Below are positions 31,575 through 41,066 of a DNA stretch of 64,000 bases, in pieces. Source of the DNA: an uncultured Mycoplasmatota bacterium (GTDB taxonomy: Bacteria; Bacillota_I; Bacilli_A; RF39; UBA660); NCBI GenBank assembly GCA_900546715.1, contig UREA01000002.1, positions 20,143 through 84,142 of the forward strand, read 5' to 3'. Under the pieces are notes generated by a model, which was not told where the DNA came from, made no database searches, and worked only from the letters and a program-made list of their open reading frames with translations. Every line of letters begins with the position of its first letter. Within the stretch, counting starts at the first letter, position 1. Both the position numbers and the translations under genes were made by a program.

Positions 31575-34206
31575 TAGCTTTAAATATTTCCATAACAAGT
31601 ATTATTATAGTAGATGCTAGGAATAATACAATCATATGAGGTATTGGAACAGTTGTAGTATTTAAAAAATCACTTAAGAATGGAACTTCCATAACTATAA
31701 CTTGTAAAATTATAGCTCCGATGATTGTTGCAATAATTAACGGATTAGTTTTAATATGCATTTTAAATACACTTGTTTTTTCACTACGACAATTAAGAAC
31801 ATGCATATTTTGTAAAAATACCATAAGTACCATGATATAACCGCGTGCTAAGTGGATTTCAACATTCATTACATTGATTAAATAGTACCATGTTATAAAG
31901 ACTATTAAACCAATAAATAAGCCCGCAACTAAAACTTCTTGCATTAATTCTTTATTAAATATAGATTCTTTAGGACTTCTTGGTTTTTCCTTCATTGTTC
32001 CTTCTTCGGTTTTCTCAAAAGATAAGGCAAAGTCTTGAAGACCATCAGTAACTATATTTAACCATAAAAGTTGAATTGCAACCAGAGGCATTGGTAAATT
32101 AAATATTATTGATAAACAGAAGAATAACACTTCAGCAAGACCACAAGAAAGTAACATATAACTTACTTTTCTAATGTTCGCATAAGCAGTTCTTCCTTCT
32201 TCAATTCCACTTACTATAGAAGTGAAGTTATCATTTAAAATGATCATATTGGCAGTTTCTTTAGCAACATCAGTACCACTACCCATAGCAATACCAATAT
32301 TAGCACTTTTAATAGCTGGTGCATCATTTACGCCATCCCCTGTAACAGCTACAAATTCCCCTTGCTTCTTTAATGAATCAATAATAGCTAATTTATCTAA
32401 AGGTGTAACTCTGGCAAATACTTTTTTATCCTTAATAAATTCTGCAAAACTTTTTTCGCCTTTTTTAAGTTCTCTTTCTACTTCTTCACCTGTTGCTACT
32501 TCAAATTCACTAGTAACAAGTTCTAAATCTTTGGCAATTTTTAAAGCTGTTAGAGGATGATCTCCAGTAATCATAATAACTTTTATACCGGCATTATGAC
32601 AATCTTTTATAGATTCTTTTGCTTCTTCTCTAATTGGGTCAATAAAACCAACTAAACCTAGAACTGTCATGTTTTTTAAATATTCTTCATCATAATTATC
32701 TTTTTTAGAAAAATTAAATACTTCGCCATCACAAATTGCTATAACGCGGTAGCCATCCTTAGCTAAGCTCTCATTTTGTTCTTGTAGCAAGGATTCATCT
32801 AATTTTTCCCTTTTACCATCAACTAGCATATATTTAGAAAATTCTAGTATTTTTTCTAATGATCCTTTAACTGTACAATAAACAGACTCCTCTTTTTCAT
32901 AAAACACTGCTGAATATTTGTTTTGAGACTCATAAGGTATTCGGTCAATTGCTTTGATGCTATCTACATTTACTTGAGCTTTTTTGCTTAAAGCCAGAAA
33001 TGCTATATCGATAGAATCTCCAAAACTTATCCATTTGCCATCTTCAAATTTTAATTCTGCTTCGGTATTTAAGGCTCCAAGTAAGGCAATATTATTTGTC
33101 TCATTATTACTATTATTTATTTCTCCTTTATCACTATAACCAATACCAGTTATATCAAATTCCTTTTTATTTGGTGTAACTATTTTTTTAGCAGTTTGCT
33201 TATTAATTGTTAAAGTTCCCGTTTTATCACTTGCTATAACAGTACAACTACCAAGTGATTCAACAGAATTTAATTTTTTAACAACAACATTTTTCTTAGC
33301 CATTTTATTGGATGCTATAGTAAGAGCCATAGTTAAGGCTAAAGGTAATCCCTCAGGCATTGCTGAAACTGCTAAAGCGATTACAGATAAAAATATTTCT
33401 GTGCCAGACACACCTTTTGTAAATAATATTAAAGCTATTATAATAGCAATTATTATAACTAGTAAACTTATTTGTTTTGAAAATTTATTCATTCTAATAG
33501 TTAGTGGAGATGCTTCATCTTTAGACTTAGATACACTATCAGCAATTTTTCCAATTTCAGTGTTAAGAGCAATACCTACTACTACTCCTTTAGCTCTACC
33601 TGTTGTTACTGTAGAACCAGCAAAAACCATGTTTTTTTGATCTGATAAACCAGTTTCACCTTCTAATTTAGCTGTTGTTTTAGTAACGCTAACACTTTCA
33701 CCAGTAAGTATCGATTCATCAATTTGTAAATTATGAGCTTCAATTAATCTTAAATCAGCACTAACTTGATCTCCGGATTCAAGTAGGACAATATCCCCAA
33801 TAGTTACTTCACTAGAATCAATTTCAACTTCCTCATTATCTCTTAATACTATTACTCTATCTTTAATTAAGTTTTGCAAACTTTCTGCAGTTTTTTCTGC
33901 TTTCCATTCTTGAAAAGTTCCTAAAATTAAATCTACTAAAATAATAAATATAATAGCACAAGCATCAACTATTTCTCCAATAATAAAGGAAAAAACAACA
34001 GTTACTACCAATAATAAAACAATAGGGTCTGTAAGTTGCCTAAATAATATTTTAAATATACTATCACTTTTTTTCTTAGGCAAAATATTTAAACCATATT
34101 GTTTTTGTCTTTTTTTAGCTTCTTTGCTACTCAAACCATTTATATTACTATTTAATGCTTTTATTACTTCTTTAGAATCTTTCAAATACCATATATCTTC
34201 TTGCAT
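31552..34206 (-). CDS. Calcium-type P-type ATPase
   Basis: 884 residues. Cation pump of the P2 family. N-terminal cation_ATPase_N region (WYLKDSKEVIKALNSNINGLSSKEA), actuator TGES near 168, MPEGLP in M4 (Ca-binding helix), phosphorylation DKTGTLT near 327, GDGVNDAPAIK hinge motif and six C-terminal helices. The PEGL motif and overall order fit SERCA/PMCA-like Ca2+ export, though Mn2+ or other cations are possible. Monocistronic with its own promoter. Confidence 0.9.
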   Translation of the reverse strand: MQEDIWYLKDSKEVIKALNSNINGLSSKEAKKRQKQYGLNILPKKKSDSIFKILFRQLTDPIVLLLVVTVVFSFIIGEIVDACAIIFIILVDLILGTFQEWKAEKTAESLQNLIKDRVIVLRDNEEVEIDSSEVTIGDIVLLESGDQVSADLRLIEAHNLQIDESILTGESVSVTKTTAKLEGETGLSDQKNMVFAGSTVTTGRAKGVVVGIALNTEIGKIADSVSKSKDEASPLTIRMNKFSKQISLLVIIIAIIIALILFTKGVSGTEIFLSVIALAVSAMPEGLPLALTMALTIASNKMAKKNVVVKKLNSVESLGSCTVIASDKTGTLTINKQTAKKIVTPNKKEFDITGIGYSDKGEINNSNNETNNIALLGALNTEAELKFEDGKWISFGDSIDIAFLALSKKAQVNVDSIKAIDRIPYESQNKYSAVFYEKEESVYCTVKGSLEKILEFSKYMLVDGKREKLDESLLQEQNESLAKDGYRVIAICDGEVFNFSKKDNYDEEYLKNMTVLGLVGFIDPIREEAKESIKDCHNAGIKVIMITGDHPLTALKIAKDLELVTSEFEVATGEEVERELKKGEKSFAEFIKDKKVFARVTPLDKLAIIDSLKKQGEFVAVTGDGVNDAPAIKSANIGIAMGSGTDVAKETANMIILNDNFTSIVSGIEEGRTAYANIRKVSYMLLSCGLAEVLFFCLSIIFNLPMPLVAIQLLWLNIVTDGLQDFALSFEKTEEGTMKEKPRSPKESIFNKELMQEVLVAGLFIGLIVFITWYYLINVMNVEIHLARGYIMVLMVFLQNMHVLNCRSEKTSVFKMHIKTNPLIIATIIGAIILQVIVMEVPFLSDFLNTTTVPIPHMIVLFLASTIIILVMEIFKAIKNRKRS

Positions 34207-34230
34207 TTATTACCTCGTCATTCTATCTTA

Positions 34231-34260
34231 ATCGTATCATATAATGTGCATTTGTGTAAA
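34231..34260 (-). promoter_or_regulatory. Promoter of the P-type ATPase
   Basis: Minus strand TTTACA, 18 bases, TACGAT. A TGACA-CTTAAT-TGTCA inverted repeat lies upstream. Confidence 0.45.
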
Positions 34261-34370
34261 GATTTATACATTACATTGACACTTAATTGTCATATTTGTT
34301 AAGAAGTTTTATCGGTAATTACCCAAAAGTTTACAAACAACAAAATAGCTTTTATCATATAGAAATAAAC

Positions 34371-34402
34371 AAAATGCCATTTTTTCGAGGGAAAACTATA
34401 AA
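34371..34402 (+). repeat. Solitary copy of the 33-bp repeat
   Basis: AAAATGCCATTTTTTCGAGG then GAAAACTATAAA, matching unit 1 of the tandem array at 36581-36712 almost base for base. It lies directly after the TtcA-like gene. Confidence 0.8.
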
Positions 34403-34405
34403 ACA

Positions 34406-35203
34406 CTAATCATAATCATCATAATAATTATGTCTTTTATCATAATCATAATAACCCATTACTTGATTAATATTAATATTTTCTACACTTTTAAATATAT
34501 TATATTCAATATATTTATTTGTCTTTCTTAAGTTTTTAATTAATTCTTTTATCTCAGCTCTTTTAGAGTCTTCAATCTTTAATGGACAAGCACAATTAAT
34601 AAACTTAAGTTCATTATAATTTACCCAATTAATTATACTTGCTTCTCTTACTAAATATAATGGTCTAATAAGTTCCATTCCTGGAAAGTTTTTACTTTTA
34701 ATCTTAGGTAACATACTAACTATTTCCCCATTATAAAACATTCCAAGTAATATTGTTTCAATAACATCATTATAATGATGACCTAAAGCTATTTTATTAC
34801 AACCTAAATCCCCAGCAATTTTATAAAGATGACCTCTTCGCATTCTCGCACACATGTAACATGGTGATTTTAAATCCATATTTTTTAGAGATTCAAATAT
34901 ATTACTATTATATACTTTAATTGGTACACCAAGAATATCGGCATTCTTTTTTACTATTTCAATATTTTTGTCACTATAACCAGGATCCATAACAATAAAT
35001 TCTAATTCAAATTTAATCTTGCCATGTTTCTTTATTTCTTGCATACATTTAGCCAGTAAAAATGAATCTTTACCACCACTTATGCATACTGCTATTTTAT
35101 CGCCATCCTTAATTAAATTATATTCTGTAACAGCTTTAGTAAATTTACGCCATATATCTTTACGATATGTTTTTATAATACTTCTTTCAATATCACTTTG
35201 CAT
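34406..35203 (-). CDS. TtcA-like PP-loop ATPase (tRNA 2-thiolation family)
   Basis: 265 residues from ATG 35203, 6 bases after AGGTGG. PP-loop ISGGKDS near residue 38 for adenylating the target base, then CYMCARMRRG (C-x2-C near 116) and a further Cys in FINCACP, the cysteines of TtcA-type enzymes that hold a Fe-S cluster; HHYNDVIET is the second PP-loop signature. Family members thiolate C32 or related tRNA positions. Forms a pair with the AAA_14 gene upstream (9 bases apart), bracketed by copies of one repeat. Substrate not certain. Confidence 0.82.
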   Translation of the reverse strand: MQSDIERSIIKTYRKDIWRKFTKAVTEYNLIKDGDKIAVCISGGKDSFLLAKCMQEIKKHGKIKFELEFIVMDPGYSDKNIEIVKKNADILGVPIKVYNSNIFESLKNMDLKSPCYMCARMRRGHLYKIAGDLGCNKIALGHHYNDVIETILLGMFYNGEIVSMLPKIKSKNFPGMELIRPLYLVREASIINWVNYNELKFINCACPLKIEDSKRAEIKELIKNLRKTNKYIEYNIFKSVENININQVMGYYDYDKRHNYYDDYD

Positions 35204-35212
35204 TAAAACCAC

Positions 35213-36517
35213 CTATTTTACACAAAAAACCGCATAAAGAGGAATAGATTTTATATTGTTTTCAAAACCAAAATTTCTAGTTGAAAATCTTATAGCATAT
35301 TTAGGTTTATTTTGCTCAATATATACATTTAAGCTTTTTGATTTATTATTAATTCCACTTTTTACTTCAATAGGTATGATACCTTCATCATTAGTAGATA
35401 ATAAAAAATCAACCTCAGCATTTCCATCGGATTCCCAATAATATAAAGAAATCTCTTTACTAGCAAATTCTTGGGCTATATAATTTTCTGTAAGAACACC
35501 TTTAAAAATATAATCTTCATCAAGTATTATTTGATTTAATTTAATTTCACTAATATTAGTAAGCAACCCAACATCACTTAAATATAACTTAAATGTATTT
35601 TTATCTATAAAATATTTCATTGGATCTTGAACTTTGCTTATTTTATTAGCCATTAAAACTAATTTAGAAGCAATTAACCATTCTATAGCACTTTTATATT
35701 TTCTTCCTCTAGCATTTTCTTCCAAAACTGTGTATTGAAAATTTTTATTTTCTTTTGCTAGTTGTTCAGGGATACTGTTATATACAGTTTCAATTTTCAC
35801 TGATTCATTTTTATTTTCTAAATATTTATTCATATCTGCCATATAAGCAATTTTAATATCTGATAAAATATTTTGATTAAATTTTAATATATCTAATTCA
35901 TTATTTACAAAATTATTTATAGCTTCAGGCATACCACCAACACAAAGATACTCATGATATAATCTTATTGCCTCATCATGACCAAATTTTGGCATCGGAG
36001 ACATTGTTTTATAACACTCTACTATTTTATCTCTCAACATTTCCTTACCAACAGCTATTAAAAATTCTTCAAAATTAAGAGGATACATATATTTAATTTC
36101 AACTTTACCAACAGGAAAAGAACTATTAAATCTCTTTAATTTAACTCCAAGTAAAGAACCGGCACAAATTATTTTATAAGGTTTAGAAGATTCACAAAAA
36201 TATTTTAAAGAAGTAATTAACCTTTCACTTTCTTGTACTTCATCAAAAAAAATTATCGTTTTATCTAAATCAATCTTTTTATTAAGATACAATTCTAGTT
36301 CTCTAACTACTTCTTCATCATCAATAGATTTTTCAAAAATATTTTTAACAGCTTCTTCTTTTTCAACATTAAACATCAAATGTTCTTCAAAATTTTCATT
36401 AATAAATTTTTCTATTGTATAGGTTTTCCCTATTTGTCTTGCTCCAATAACCATTAATGGCTTTTTCATACCATTATTTTTCCATTCCATTAATTTTTCT
36501 TCAAATTGTCTTTTCAT
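35213..36517 (-). CDS. AAA_14/DUF4143 ATP-binding protein
   Basis: 434 residues from ATG 36517 (MKRQFEEKLMEW), with GGAGG 9 bases upstream. Walker A GARQIGKT near 22-29, Walker B IIFFDEVQE near 85-93, then the DUF4143 region ending in the nuclease-like core FLLSTNDEGIIPIEVKSG (D…E-V-K). This common group of bacterial ATPases lacks a settled function; many occur in multiple copies and seem mobile. Here a 33-bp repeat array lies just upstream. Confidence 0.88.
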   Translation of the reverse strand: MKRQFEEKLMEWKNNGMKKPLMVIGARQIGKTYTIEKFINENFEEHLMFNVEKEEAVKNIFEKSIDDEEVVRELELYLNKKIDLDKTIIFFDEVQESERLITSLKYFCESSKPYKIICAGSLLGVKLKRFNSSFPVGKVEIKYMYPLNFEEFLIAVGKEMLRDKIVECYKTMSPMPKFGHDEAIRLYHEYLCVGGMPEAINNFVNNELDILKFNQNILSDIKIAYMADMNKYLENKNESVKIETVYNSIPEQLAKENKNFQYTVLEENARGRKYKSAIEWLIASKLVLMANKISKVQDPMKYFIDKNTFKLYLSDVGLLTNISEIKLNQIILDEDYIFKGVLTENYIAQEFASKEISLYYWESDGNAEVDFLLSTNDEGIIPIEVKSGINNKSKSLNVYIEQNKPKYAIRFSTRNFGFENNIKSIPLYAVFCVK

Positions 36518-36540
36518 ACAGTTTTTCCTCCATATATCAA

Positions 36541-36569
36541 ATTTTAGCATAAATAAGCCAAAAATTCAA
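36541..36569 (-). promoter_or_regulatory. Promoter of the AAA_14 gene
   Basis: Minus strand TTGAAT, 17 bases, TAAAAT, beside the tandem repeats. Confidence 0.65.
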
Positions 36570-36580
36570 TGTTTTTTTGA

Positions 36581-36712
36581 AAAAATGCCATTTTTTCGAG
36601 GGAAAATTATATCGAAAATGCCATTTTTTTGATGGAACTTTATATCAAAAATGCCATTTTTTTGAGGGAACTTTATATCAAAAATGCCATTTTTTTAGAC
36701 GAAACATACAAA
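36581..36712 (+). repeat. Tandem array of a 33-bp repeat (about 3.8 units)
   Basis: Core AATGCCATTTTTT starts at 36584, 36617, 36650 and 36683, an exact 33-bp period. Each unit holds AAAATG-C-CATTTT, nearly palindromic, then GAGGGAACTTTATATC. There are no spacers between units, so this is not a CRISPR. A fifth copy is at 34371. Confidence 0.9.
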
Positions 36713-37836
36713 TTAGCCATCGACATAATAAGCTCCACCATCAATTATAATGTCCTCTGCACCTTGCATATCATAATTTCCAACAAATATAAAAATATTA
36801 TCATAACTTGGATAAAAAGGATCTCTAAAAGTTAATCCAATATAGTTTGCACTTACACGATTATCAACATTATATTCAGAATCTATAAAATCAAACCAAT
36901 ACATTCCCGGCTCTGCTTTATATTCATAAATAGTAGAATTAAGCCCTCTGATAGTAAATTCAATCAAATCCTGAGAGGTCGAAGTAGTAAAACTTTTTTC
37001 TATAGATCTTACATTATTAACATCACTTACATATACTTTTATTGTATAAGATGTTGATGGATTTAATCCGCTAAAAGTATATATATTACTACTTGAACTT
37101 GTATATACTCCATTATTTATTGAATAATAGTATGTTTGAATATTATTTGTTCCTCCTGTTGCTGATACGCTTACTGTTATTGAATCACTACTTACATTTG
37201 TTGCGGTTACACTATTAACGACCGGATTTACATATATATCTGTCGTTACATTTAATGTATATTCATTTGATTCATAACCTTGTGAATCTACTACATACAC
37301 TTTAAATTTATATGTTGTATTGTCACTTAAGTCGCTAAATGTATAACTAGATGTTGTACTTGTTTCATAACTCAAACCATCATCTTTACTAAAGTAATAT
37401 GTAGCAACAGGATTTTCTCCAGCATCTACTGTTACTGTTAATGTTACACTATTTGTTGTTTTAGTAGCAGTTACATTTGTAATAGTTACTACATTATATA
37501 AATCAAAATAAACATAACAAGCATCTGATTTATTAGATAAAAGATTTACTATACCTTCTTCTCTATTCCACCTAAGTTCTCCACCATTTTCACATCTGCT
37601 TAAAGACTCATTAAATGCATAATTTCCACTTGCCATGTATTTGATGTACTTTCTTGATATGTTCCATCTTCTTGTTCTAACATTAATGTTAAAAATGAAT
37701 TGTTAACTATTTTTTTGTTATTTTCCTTCATTACTACTTCATTATTTTGTTTATTTTGACTAATAATTAAAATAATACTACCTATAATAATTAATGTTAA
37801 TAACACACCACTTATCAACAAAATTTTCTTTTTCAT
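36713..37836 (-). pseudogene. Frameshifted paralogue of the FN3 surface protein
   Basis: Starts at ATG 37836 (MKKKILLISGVLLTLIII), 6 bases after GGAG. Same N-terminal anchor, SFLTLMLEQEDGTYQES segment and two FN3-like domains as the gene at 15854-17503, but a different C-terminal region (about 85 residues, YEYKAEPGMYWFDFIDSEY…). Where the paralogue reads TGG CCA AGT, this copy reads TGG CAA GTG: one C is missing near 37631, so the first frame runs on to a stop after 20 or so codons and the rest (open from 37636) is cut off. Pseudogene, phase-variable state or assembly error. Confidence 0.75.
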
Positions 37837-37868
37837 AACTTCACTCCATATACTTATATATATCATTT

Positions 37869-37883
37869 CAAAACAATTTGTTT
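37869..37883. promoter_or_regulatory. XRE operator (second module) copy 1
   Basis: Perfect inverted repeat AAAACA-ATT-TGTTTT. Confidence 0.65.
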
Positions 37884-37891
37884 TAAAAATC

Positions 37892-37910
37892 AATAAAACA
37901 TTTTGTTTTA
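37892..37910. promoter_or_regulatory. XRE operator (second module) copy 2
   Basis: Perfect inverted repeat ATAAAACA-TTT-TGTTTTAT; 23-24 bases from copy 1. Related to, but distinct from, the ACAAAA-N4-TTTTGT sites at 17521-17592. Confidence 0.65.
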
Positions 37911-37937
37911 TTTTAAAATTTAATTGGAGTGAATAAA

Positions 37938-38177
37938 ATGCGAATTAGAGAAATAAGAGAAGATAAAGATTTAACTCAAACAGAAGTTGCTAAAATACTT
38001 AATGTATCTCAGGTAGCCTATAGTATTTATGAAATAGGAAAAAGACAATTACCAATTGACTTATTAATCAAACTTGCAGAATACTATAACACTTCTACTG
38101 ATTATTTATTAGAATTAACAGATATTAGAGAACCATATCCTGATTCGTTAAAGAAAAAAGAAAACAAAAAGCATTAA
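37938..38177 (+). CDS. XRE-family regulator, second module
   Basis: 79 residues from ATG 37938, 8 bases after GGAG. MRIREIREDKDLTQTEVAKI is close to the regulator at 17621 and the HTH (TEVAKILNVSQVAYSIYEIGKR) and tail (YYNTSTDYLLELTDIREPYP) align throughout. Divergent from the broken surface gene with two operators between, repeating the arrangement at 17.5 kb. A truncated third relative lies just downstream. Confidence 0.85.
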   Translation: MRIREIREDKDLTQTEVAKILNVSQVAYSIYEIGKRQLPIDLLIKLAEYYNTSTDYLLELTDIREPYPDSLKKKENKKH

Positions 38178-38202
38178 TCAACTAATCAATGCTTTCTTTA
38201 TT
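38169..38202 (+). terminator. Terminator of the XRE gene
   Basis: AAAGCATT / AATGCTTT stem with a 12-nt loop, then CTTTATT. Confidence 0.6.
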
Positions 38203-38215
38203 ATCTAAATATAAT

Positions 38216-38382
38216 TTTGGAGCCAAACCAGATATTCTAAATACGAAGTAGAAACTAATGATATACCAACTGAAGTATTAAAGAAACTAGCTAGGTTTTA
38301 TAATACTTCCATTGATTATTTATTATACATGACTGATAATAGATTACCTTATGATAAATCTTTAGTAGAAAAAGAAAAGTAA
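38216..38382 (+). pseudogene. 3' fragment of a third XRE regulator
   Basis: In frame: WSQTRYSKYEVETNDIPTEV, then LLYMTDNRLPYDKSLVEKEK and stop. It matches the second half of the two XRE regulators (Y-S-x-Y-E … Y-N-T-S-x-D-Y-L) but has no first half or start signal. A decayed third copy. Confidence 0.75.
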
Positions 38383-38410
38383 TGCTTAACCAACATTACT
38401 TTTCTTTTTC
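38373..38410. terminator. Terminator between XRE fragment and the HExxH gene
   Basis: AGAAAAGTAATG / CATTACTTTTCT, 12-bp stem with T-rich flanks. Confidence 0.65.
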
Positions 38411-38727
38411 AAATATAACCTTTCTTTATCTCTAGCATTTTCTTCTCTTATATCTATATTTTCAACATATACACAACCAAGTTCATTAAATAACTCATAA
38501 GCGTGATAATATTCATGAATATTTATAAGTAGACACTTTTCATTAAGAAATTCCGGAACAATAATTCTGATATCTTTAATAATTTCGTTATCATCAAGTA
38601 TTGTAATACAAGCCCAAGGAAAATCTTCTACAGGATATCTATGAACTTTGCCTTTAATGAATGAGAAGAATTCACTACTTCCAAAGTTTAAACTTAATAA
38701 GAGCTCTTGAAAAGTTTCTTCATTCAT
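38386..38727 (-). CDS. Small HExxH-motif protein downstream of pheT
   Basis: 113 residues. The only motif is LLINIHEYYHAYELFNELG: H-E-Y-Y-H fits the zinc-peptidase HExxH pattern within a helix and is followed by Glu residues that could be a third ligand. No membrane segment. The start ATG overlaps the pheT stop (TAATG), so it is translationally coupled to phenylalanyl-tRNA synthetase. Could be a mini metalloprotease of the ImmA/M78 sort or a decayed relative; not recognised further. Confidence 0.55.
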   Translation of the reverse strand: MNEETFQELLLSLNFGSSEFFSFIKGKVHRYPVEDFPWACITILDDNEIIKDIRIIVPEFLNEKCLLINIHEYYHAYELFNELGCVYVENIDIREENARDKERLYLKKKSNVG

Positions 38728-41054
38728 TATTCAGCAATATTTAAATTATTATCATTTAAATGTTTAATAAATCTATCTTTAAATGTTGTAATATCTTTTT
38801 GTTCTAGAGTTTTATTATTGCTTCCTAAGATATATCTTATAGTATATTTATTTTCATAAATGTTTATTAAAGAATATTTCTTAATTAAATTACTCTTAAA
38901 TGTATCAAGAATTTCTTTTAGGTCTTGATATTTCTTGTCATCTGGTAGAATAATTGTATAATCTAGTTGAACAGTTGGATATTTACTTACTTCAATTGCT
39001 AAAATATCTTCTTTTTGGATATTTACATATTTATCAAAATCTATATCTATACAGATAATTGATTTTTTCTTAGATATTTTATTAGTAATACCTTTATTTA
39101 ATATATTTATTTCACCTAGTTTTTCATTATTAACATTAATCACTTTACCGAAAGATGAATCATAATATTCTAATTCATTGACATTATTAGTAAATGTAAC
39201 ATCTTTATTTTTAAGAACTTTAAAGATATATTTGACTATTTCTTTGGCTTTATTGTAATTACTTTCTAACATTTTTTCTTCATCTGCTAGAATAATTGAT
39301 AATACTCTTTTATTTTCATTATTTTTAATAATTGTACCAATTTCAAATATATCAAATTTAGAATAATTTTTGAAATTTAAATTAACTATATTCATAAGAG
39401 AGAAACTTAAATCATCTCTTAAAATATTATTTTCAGTTTTACCAAGTAATTTAACACCGTTTTTTTCAATGCCAAATTCTTTTAACATAACTGAATCATA
39501 CCAAAGATAACTATTTACTTCATGCATATCATATTTTGTAGCAAGTAATTCTTTTACATCATACTCTTGATTAAATATTGTTTCGTGTTCAATACCATCA
39601 GATTCGATTTTTAATGGTGTTGCACTAAAGTTTTCAAGGCCATACATTCTTGCTACTTCTTCAATTATATCTTCAGCAATATTTACATCTTTACTGTGTC
39701 TATAAGTTGGCACTACTATTTCATAAGTATCTTTTTTTGTTGTAACTTCAAAACCTAAAGGAGTAAGCATATCTTCAACAGTTTTATCATCAAGTGTTAA
39801 CCCCATGTATGTAGATAGTAAACTTTTTTTCAAACTTACATGACCAACATCAAGTTTAGTTGGATAGACATCTGTTAAATTAGATGCAATTTCTAACTCA
39901 GGATTTTCCTTCTTTATTAAATATAAAGCTCTTTTTAAGGCAACCGTTGTAATATTTGGGTCTAAAGATTTTTCATATCTTGCTGATGCTTCAGTACGAA
40001 GTCCTAGAGAAACTGCTGTTCTTCTGATAGATCCGGCATTAAATGTTGCGGATTCTAGGAATACTCCAGTAGTATCACTTAAAATTTCACTATCTAAACC
40101 ACCCATAACACCAGCAATACCAAAGTATTTATCGCCATTTTTAATCATTAACATATCTTTAGTTAGATGTCTAGTCGTCCCATCTAAAGTTGTATAAGTA
40201 TCTCCATCATTAGCTCTACCTACTTCAATACTTTTAACAACACGCGAATCAAAAGCATGCATTGGTTGACCTAGTTCTAGCATTATGTAATTTGTTACAT
40301 CAACAAGTAATGATATAGAACGCATTCCTACATAATATAAGAATATTTGCATATCAAATGGCACTTTATTGTTGGTTATATTTTCTAACTTTAAAGCTGA
40401 ATAACGATAGCAAAGTTCCGGATCTTTAATTGTTACCTTTAAATCCTCTTTATCATTTGGCACTTCTTCAAGATCTAATGGTTTTAATTCATGTTTAGTA
40501 ATTGCTGCAATTTCTCTCGCAATTCCGTAGTGTCCCCAAAGGTCCGGACGGTTAGTTAAACTTTTGTTATCAATTTCCACAAGTATATCTTCAATTGGTA
40601 AGTATTTTTTAATATCCATACCAATTGGAGCATCATCAGGAAGTTCAATAATTCCAGAGTGATCATCACTAATTCCTAGTTCTCTACCACTACAACACAT
40701 TCCGTTAGATAATACACCACGAAGTGGTTTAGCTTTAATTTCAAAGCCATCAATATGACCTCCGACCTTAATATATGCGGTTTTTAAACCAACTCGAACA
40801 TTCGGAGCTCCGCAGACAACTTGAATAAGTTCATCTTCACCACAATCTACTTTTAAAACATGCATGTGATCACTATCAGGATGTTCTGTGCATTCCTTAA
40901 TTTCTGCAATAACTATGCCATCGATTTGGTCACCAATTTTTTTAACACTTTCAACTTCTGCAGTTCTTAAAGTAAATGTATCCCAAATATTCAACCAATC
41001 GATGTCTTCACTATTTTTAATATGACTTTTTAATTTATTACATGATATTAACAT
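38727..41054 (-). CDS. pheT: Phenylalanyl-tRNA synthetase beta subunit
   Basis: 775 residues, normal length is about 800. Order: N-terminal domain, tRNA-binding EMAP-like fold (about 40-150, VVCGAPNVRVG), B3/B4 editing region, B5 domain, catalytic-like core and the C-terminal FDX-ACB anticodon-binding domain (EVSKYPTVQLDYTIILPDD…). Works with PheS as an alpha2-beta2 enzyme charging tRNA-Phe. Twelve bases after pheS. Confidence 0.96.
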   Translation of the reverse strand: MLISCNKLKSHIKNSEDIDWLNIWDTFTLRTAEVESVKKIGDQIDGIVIAEIKECTEHPDSDHMHVLKVDCGEDELIQVVCGAPNVRVGLKTAYIKVGGHIDGFEIKAKPLRGVLSNGMCCSGRELGISDDHSGIIELPDDAPIGMDIKKYLPIEDILVEIDNKSLTNRPDLWGHYGIAREIAAITKHELKPLDLEEVPNDKEDLKVTIKDPELCYRYSALKLENITNNKVPFDMQIFLYYVGMRSISLLVDVTNYIMLELGQPMHAFDSRVVKSIEVGRANDGDTYTTLDGTTRHLTKDMLMIKNGDKYFGIAGVMGGLDSEILSDTTGVFLESATFNAGSIRRTAVSLGLRTEASARYEKSLDPNITTVALKRALYLIKKENPELEIASNLTDVYPTKLDVGHVSLKKSLLSTYMGLTLDDKTVEDMLTPLGFEVTTKKDTYEIVVPTYRHSKDVNIAEDIIEEVARMYGLENFSATPLKIESDGIEHETIFNQEYDVKELLATKYDMHEVNSYLWYDSVMLKEFGIEKNGVKLLGKTENNILRDDLSFSLMNIVNLNFKNYSKFDIFEIGTIIKNNENKRVLSIILADEEKMLESNYNKAKEIVKYIFKVLKNKDVTFTNNVNELEYYDSSFGKVINVNNEKLGEINILNKGITNKISKKKSIICIDIDFDKYVNIQKEDILAIEVSKYPTVQLDYTIILPDDKKYQDLKEILDTFKSNLIKKYSLINIYENKYTIRYILGSNNKTLEQKDITTFKDRFIKHLNDNNLNIAE

Positions 41055-41066
41055 TTTTATACCTCC

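Noticed and set aside
36581..36712. CRISPR array
   Set aside because: The 33-bp units are contiguous with no unique spacers and no cas gene is present.
36629..36835. 68-codon plus-strand reading frame across the 33-bp repeats
   Set aside because: 33 is a multiple of three, so the repeat simply stays open and reads as an 11-residue repeat; no ribosome site and it overlaps the surface gene.
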